NCBI GenBank assembly: GCA_905182035.1
Contig: CAJIZL010000029.1
Coordinates: forward strand, 1 to 64,000
DNA from: Oceanospirillaceae bacterium ASP10-02a
GTDB lineage: Bacteria > Pseudomonadota > Gammaproteobacteria > Pseudomonadales > Balneatricaceae
Direction: 5' to 3'
DNA length: 64,000 nucleotides
Shown here: positions 60,338-64,000 of the stretch, one piece after another
How positions within the stretch are numbered: the stretch's first letter is position 1
How the letters are laid out: every line of letters starts with the position of its first letter
Translations under genes and position numbers: made by a program
Notes under the pieces: model-generated
What the model was told of the DNA's origin: nothing
Databases searched by the model: none
What the model saw: the letters and a program-made list of their open reading frames with translations, nothing else

Positions 60338-61165
60338 ATGGTCACTATTATGTTGTTTACTGTGCGTTTTGCCGCTCAAATGCTATTGTTGTTTACTGTC
60401 TGGTGCTCAGGCACCAGTGCATCAGATGCCGTAAGTATTTTACCCAGTACGCAGGCCCTTTCTCTAATAGTCAAAGAGGTGACAGGGGATGTTCGTCTGC
60501 CACTATTGCCTGCCAATGTCTCGCCCCATGATTTTAGCCTAAAGCCTAGTCATATTCGTCGTCTGCAAGGAGCAGAGCTTGTGGTTTGGCTTGGGCCCAA
60601 GGTAGAACCATACTTAGCCAAAGTGATGGCGCAAATACCAGATCACCAACAATTTATTATTAACCAAGGGCAACTGGCGTTAGAGTATGGCCAGCACCCA
60701 TGGACAAGTCCTGAATATTTGTTGCAAGGGTTACAGCAACTAAGCCTACGCATGGGCAAAGACTGGGATAGTGATGCATGGCTCAACCAGATGAATAAAT
60801 TAAAGCAGCAACTACTTGCACATCAGTTTACATTAACTCAAAAAAATCAAGGCTATTTAGTTTACCACGATGGCATTGGTGGGTTTGAGGGATATTTTGG
60901 ACTACAACACTTGGCTAGTTTTACTGGTGCTGATGATCAGCCACCAGGAGCCAAGCAGTTAGCTACTATTGCTCAACTTGCACAAGAGCAGAAAGTGGCC
61001 TGTGTTTTGATAGACCACGAGGTTAGGCCTAAGCTTGTAAATGCTGTCCTCAGTCCTAGTATAGATCGCATCACAATTGATATTTTAGCAACTAATAGCG
61101 ATTCCCTAATCGGTTATGTGAACGAACTTCAGAAGGCTGTATTAAGCTGTGGTGCAGATAAGTGA
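60338..61165 (+). CDS. znuA: High-affinity zinc uptake ABC transporter, periplasmic binding protein
   Basis: ZnuA captures zinc in the periplasm. An N-terminal signal peptide (LFTVRFAAQMLLLFTVWCSG) ends before SASDAVS. Metal-site histidines are in NVSPHDFSLKPS, GQHPWTSPE and VYHDGIGGFEGYFGL, in the order expected for ZnuA. The 275-residue protein lacks the long His-rich loop of many ZnuA, so it resembles the loop-less type. It could start at 60338 or at an ATG 12 bases later. It is the only gene in its unit and converges with thrB. Confidence 0.93.
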   Translation: MVTIMLFTVRFAAQMLLLFTVWCSGTSASDAVSILPSTQALSLIVKEVTGDVRLPLLPANVSPHDFSLKPSHIRRLQGAELVVWLGPKVEPYLAKVMAQIPDHQQFIINQGQLALEYGQHPWTSPEYLLQGLQQLSLRMGKDWDSDAWLNQMNKLKQQLLAHQFTLTQKNQGYLVYHDGIGGFEGYFGLQHLASFTGADDQPPGAKQLATIAQLAQEQKVACVLIDHEVRPKLVNAVLSPSIDRITIDILATNSDSLIGYVNELQKAVLSCGADK

Positions 61166-61179
61166 AATGTTACCAATAG

Positions 61180-62157
61180 CTATGGCAGTTGCTGAAATTG
61201 TTGCATCCGGTGGCTTAAGATATCCCGAAATACATTGGGGTCTTTAAGTACGGTAACGCCGTCCTCGCGCTGATGAGCATCTAAGCCGTGGTAGGTTTCT
61301 AAGCGAGACAGCCAAAAGCGCATAGCTGCTGCCACTAGCATGGCGTTCCAGTACTGCTGTTCTGCGGGGTTAAATGCACGCACCTCAGCATAAGCTTGTA
61401 AAAACGAGTCATATAGACGTGGGGAGATGCTGCCATCGGGAGCTATACACCAGTCATTTACGGTGACGGCTACATCAAACAATAAGTAGTCATTACTGGC
61501 GTTGTACACATCAATAGTGGCGCTAAGCTGACCTTGGTTGAACAGTGCGTTGTCGTGAAATAAATCGCCATGTACCACTCCCATAGGTAAATCTGGTTGC
61601 TGCGCCACCATGGCATCGTACTGTCCAATGGCCATCATCAGCATGGTTGCACCTTCTCCATCAATACATTTCGCAGCTCTAGGGCCTAACTCACTCCACC
61701 ATTTTTGGCCACGGTGGCTATGGCGGACTTTAGCAAACTCTTGACCAGCCACATGTAAACGAGCTAACTCACGGCCCATGACGGCGCATTGGCTTACCCC
61801 AATTTCTGATCGGGCCAAGTGATCGCCTGCAAATCGAGGGAATAATAATGCTGGTTTATTAGCCAATAGGCTCAAAGCTCTACCGTCCTTGTCCCGGAAG
61901 GGCGCGGGAACAGTAACATTATGGGCCACCAAGTGCTCTGTTAAGTCAACAAAGTAGGGCATTTCGTCATAACTGAGGTCCTCAAATAGTGTGAGCACAA
62001 AATCCTGCTGTGGTTGACCCTTTAGCTGAGTGGTAACGAAATAGTTGGTGTTTTCAATGCCACCACTAATGCCTTTAAAGTCCACCAAGTCGCCTAGGCT
62101 AAATGGAGCAATGTAAGCGCTAATTTGGGCACTGCTAAGGTGGGTGTATACGGCCAT
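61180..62157 (-). CDS. thrB: Homoserine kinase (ThrB, APH-like type)
   Basis: This homoserine kinase phosphorylates homoserine in threonine synthesis and belongs to the aminoglycoside-phosphotransferase fold, not the GHMP type of E. coli. It has FKGISGGIENTNYFVTTQ, the catalytic MGVVHGDLFHDNALF (Asp) and SATIDVYNASNDYLLFDVAV. Its 325 residues are typical of the type found in Pseudomonas. It is divergent from polA, 146 bases apart, as in Pseudomonas. Confidence 0.94.
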   Translation of the reverse strand: MAVYTHLSSAQISAYIAPFSLGDLVDFKGISGGIENTNYFVTTQLKGQPQQDFVLTLFEDLSYDEMPYFVDLTEHLVAHNVTVPAPFRDKDGRALSLLANKPALLFPRFAGDHLARSEIGVSQCAVMGRELARLHVAGQEFAKVRHSHRGQKWWSELGPRAAKCIDGEGATMLMMAIGQYDAMVAQQPDLPMGVVHGDLFHDNALFNQGQLSATIDVYNASNDYLLFDVAVTVNDWCIAPDGSISPRLYDSFLQAYAEVRAFNPAEQQYWNAMLVAAAMRFWLSRLETYHGLDAHQREDGVTVLKDPNVFRDILSHRMQQFQQLP

Positions 62158-62239
62158 AAGATTACTACTTTATAAAACTTAATGTGGTCATTGAATCGGC
62201 TGCAAATAGTACGCCGAGAGAGACTTCAATTCAAGTTTA

Positions 62240-62278
62240 GGGTGCTCCATTATGGTATTATTTAAACCATAAGCACCC
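62240..62278. promoter_or_regulatory. Hairpin or operator in the polA leader
   Basis: The region 62240-62278 contains a two-part inverted repeat: GGGTGC (62240-62245) with GCACCC (62273-62278), and TTATGGT (62250-62256) with ACCATAA (62266-62272), with a four-base bulge and a nine-base loop ATTATTTAA. It ends 25 bases before the polA start. It could be an RNA hairpin in the leader or a protein-binding palindrome over a promoter (TATTAT lies in the loop). Confidence 0.55.
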
Positions 62279-62303
62279 ACCAAGATTCGTTTGAGAAGAC
62301 ATC

Positions 62304-64000
62304 ATGACTGCAAAACTTTCCACCCCTGTTGTATTGGTAGATGGTTCATCCTATCTGTTTAGGGCATACCATGCGATGCCGCCGTTGAATAACAGTAAAG
62401 GTATGCCTACGGGCGCCATTAAGGGCGTGGTGAATATGATGCGTAGTCTGGCGAAGGATTACACCAATGCTAATATTGTAGTGGTATTTGATGCCAAGGG
62501 GCCAACATTTCGTAATGAAATGTATGCGGAATATAAAGCCCATAGGCCGCCTATGCCTGATGACATGCGCCCACAAATAGAGCCAATACATCAAATCATT
62601 AAGGCTATGGGCCTGCCACTGTTGATGATCTCAGGCGTGGAGGCTGACGATGTTATTGGCACTTTAGCTGCACAAGCTACGGCTCAGGGCATTGATACGC
62701 TAATATCCACTGGAGATAAGGACATGGCTCAGCTTGTGAGCCCTCATGTTGGCCTAGTGAATACCATGACCAATACCTACCTCAATGAAGAGGGCGTGGT
62801 AGCAAAGTTTGGCGTAAGGCCAGATCAGATCATTGATTATTTAGCAATTGTTGGCGATACAGCAGACAACATACCGGGAGTGCCAGGAGCCGGCCCCAAG
62901 ACGGCAGTGAAGTGGTTGGCGACTTACGATACGTTAGAGAAGCTGATGGAAAATGCCCATGAAATTGGTGGAAAAATCGGTGAAAAGCTACGCAATGCCC
63001 TCGAGTTCTTGCCCCTTTCCCAGGCACTAACCACCATTAAGTTAGATGTAGAGTTGGAACAAGCGCTAGATCAAATGGCACCTAAACCAGTAGACCAGGC
63101 AGCATTGTTGGCTTTGTACCAAGATTTGGAATTTAGGTCATGGGCCAATGTGTTGATTCAAGATGGAGTGACTGCAAGCAGTCTGCCTAAGGCTTTGACT
63201 CAGGGGCAGGGCATTTCTAATGTTATACCCCCAGCGGATGCCAAACCTAAGATAGCAGCGCCTATTCCTGCAGTTGTGACCACTAAGCAGTACAGCACAA
63301 TCGCCACTTTGGCTGAACTGAAACCATGGCTAAAAGCCTGCAGAGAGGCCTCTGTATTTGCCTTTGATACGGAAACCACTAGCCTTAACTACATGGAAGC
63401 TCAATTGGTGGGGATTTCATTGTGCGTAGAGGCAGGTACGGCGGTATATGTGCCTTGTGGCCACGACTATGTGGGTGCGCCAGAACAAATTAGCCGGCCA
63501 GACCTTATTGCAGCCATAAAGCCTTTGTTAGAAGACTCTAGACAAGTTATTTGTGGGCAAAATTTAAAATATGACATCAACGTTTTAGCCAATTATGACA
63601 TCACCTGGCGGGCGCAAATAATTGATAGCATGGTGCAATCTTACGTGCTGAACTCTACTGCCAGTCGCCATAATATGGACGCCTTGGCGCAACACTACCT
63701 TGACTATCAAACCGTTAGATATACGGATATTGCCGGCAAAGGCGTTAAACAACTTACGTTTAACCAAATAGATATAGAGCAAGCTGGACCCTATGCTGCT
63801 GAAGACGCAGACATTACACTAAGGCTGGCGCAGTATTTTTCTGACTGTTTAGCCTTAGAGCCAGAACTAGCCTCGGTTTATGACACCATAGAGCGGCCGC
63901 TAGTTACAGTGTTGTCACGTATGGAGCGTATTGGCGCTTTGGTTGATGCCAAGGTGCTGGGTGAGCAAAGTCAGGTCCTTGGTAAGCGGCTAATAGAACT
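62304..64000 (+). CDS. polA: DNA polymerase I, 5' part (runs off the window)
   Basis: PolA fills gaps and removes RNA primers. The 565 residues present start MTAKLSTPVVLVDGSSYLFR. The 5'-3' exonuclease domain (about 1-295) has YKAHRPPMPDDMRPQ, GVEADDVIGTLA, STGDKDMAQLV and GDTADNIPGVPGAGPKTA. The 3'-5' exonuclease domain (about 330-520) keeps the DxE pair in FDTETTSL (Asp355, Glu357), CGQNLKYDINVL and YAAEDADITLRL, so proofreading is likely active. The polymerase domain begins at RPLVTVLSRMERIGALVD and is cut at the edge. Confidence 0.97.
   Translation, partial: MTAKLSTPVVLVDGSSYLFRAYHAMPPLNNSKGMPTGAIKGVVNMMRSLAKDYTNANIVVVFDAKGPTFRNEMYAEYKAHRPPMPDDMRPQIEPIHQIIKAMGLPLLMISGVEADDVIGTLAAQATAQGIDTLISTGDKDMAQLVSPHVGLVNTMTNTYLNEEGVVAKFGVRPDQIIDYLAIVGDTADNIPGVPGAGPKTAVKWLATYDTLEKLMENAHEIGGKIGEKLRNALEFLPLSQALTTIKLDVELEQALDQMAPKPVDQAALLALYQDLEFRSWANVLIQDGVTASSLPKALTQGQGISNVIPPADAKPKIAAPIPAVVTTKQYSTIATLAELKPWLKACREASVFAFDTETTSLNYMEAQLVGISLCVEAGTAVYVPCGHDYVGAPEQISRPDLIAAIKPLLEDSRQVICGQNLKYDINVLANYDITWRAQIIDSMVQSYVLNSTASRHNMDALAQHYLDYQTVRYTDIAGKGVKQLTFNQIDIEQAGPYAAEDADITLRLAQYFSDCLALEPELASVYDTIERPLVTVLSRMERIGALVDAKVLGEQSQVLGKRLIE

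Overview
The window is a 64 kb stretch of a gammaproteobacterial chromosome that spans the replication-origin neighbourhood. The gene order is close to the one known around the origin in Pseudomonas and its relatives: polA-thrB-znu/zur, atp operon-parAB-rsmG-mnmG, mnmE-yidC-rnpA-rpmH, dnaA-dnaN-recF-gyrB, glySQ-lpxL-like-trkHA-rsmB-fmt-def-dprA-tsaC-hemF-aroE. Base composition looks moderate (mid-forties % GC by eye). I infer a non-Pseudomonas member of the Pseudomonadales/Cellvibrionales/Oceanospirillales group, but the window alone does not fix the genus. I see no rRNA, tRNA, CRISPR array, insertion sequence or prophage.

Layout. 1-4.6 kb: a polyamine (putrescine) catabolism cluster with two glutamine-synthetase-like gamma-glutamylpolyamine synthetases (one cut by the window edge), a PuuD-type hydrolase, a PuuB-type oxidase and a PuuR-like repressor with candidate operators in the divergent promoter region. 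4.6-6.4 kb: a CHASE-domain sensor kinase just upstream of, and co-directional with, the PuuR-like gene. 6.5-7.4 kb: two AT-rich small membrane proteins of unknown function, the least explained genes in the window. 7.5-10.7 kb: glmS and glmU. 11-18 kb: the full nine-gene F1Fo ATP synthase operon atpIBEFHAGDC with a clear sigma-70 promoter and a strong terminator. 18.2-22.4 kb: parB, parA, rsmG and mnmG.

22.4-23.1 kb: a 680-base AT-rich gap with six DnaA-box-like 9-mers beside an AT-rich tract. It has the same orientation relative to mnmG as E. coli oriC and is the best oriC candidate. 23-25 kb: a PiT phosphate transporter with its PhoU-like partner. 25.5-29.2 kb: mnmE, yidC, rnpA and rpmH, with no room for yidD. 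29.5-35.8 kb: dnaA, dnaN, recF and gyrB, with more DnaA boxes. Two perfect 16-bp parS sites, one inside the recF coding end and one past gyrB, are the expected targets of the ParAB system about 14 kb away.

35.9-49.3 kb: translation, potassium uptake and tRNA-modification housekeeping genes. 49.3-54.4 kb: aroE, a tiny remnant of a GFA-family gene, an amino-acid racemase, a YebC paralogue, an acetyltransferase, a DMT exporter, gpt and a gamma-carbonic-anhydrase-like protein. 54.5-56.8 kb: prlC and a YheV-like zinc ribbon. 56.9-61.2 kb: the zinc-uptake locus, znuA divergent from zur-znuC-znuB across one perfect Zur-box palindrome, with a MATE transporter appended to the zur operon. 61.2-64 kb: homoserine kinase and the 5' two thirds of polA.

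Most of the window is conserved core genome, and I found no convincing unknown multi-gene system. The observations most worth following are the mnmG-proximal origin combined with DnaA boxes before recF, parS inside recF, the AT-rich membrane-protein pair, the kinase-PuuR pairing, the MATE gene in the zinc operon and a hairpin or operator in front of polA.
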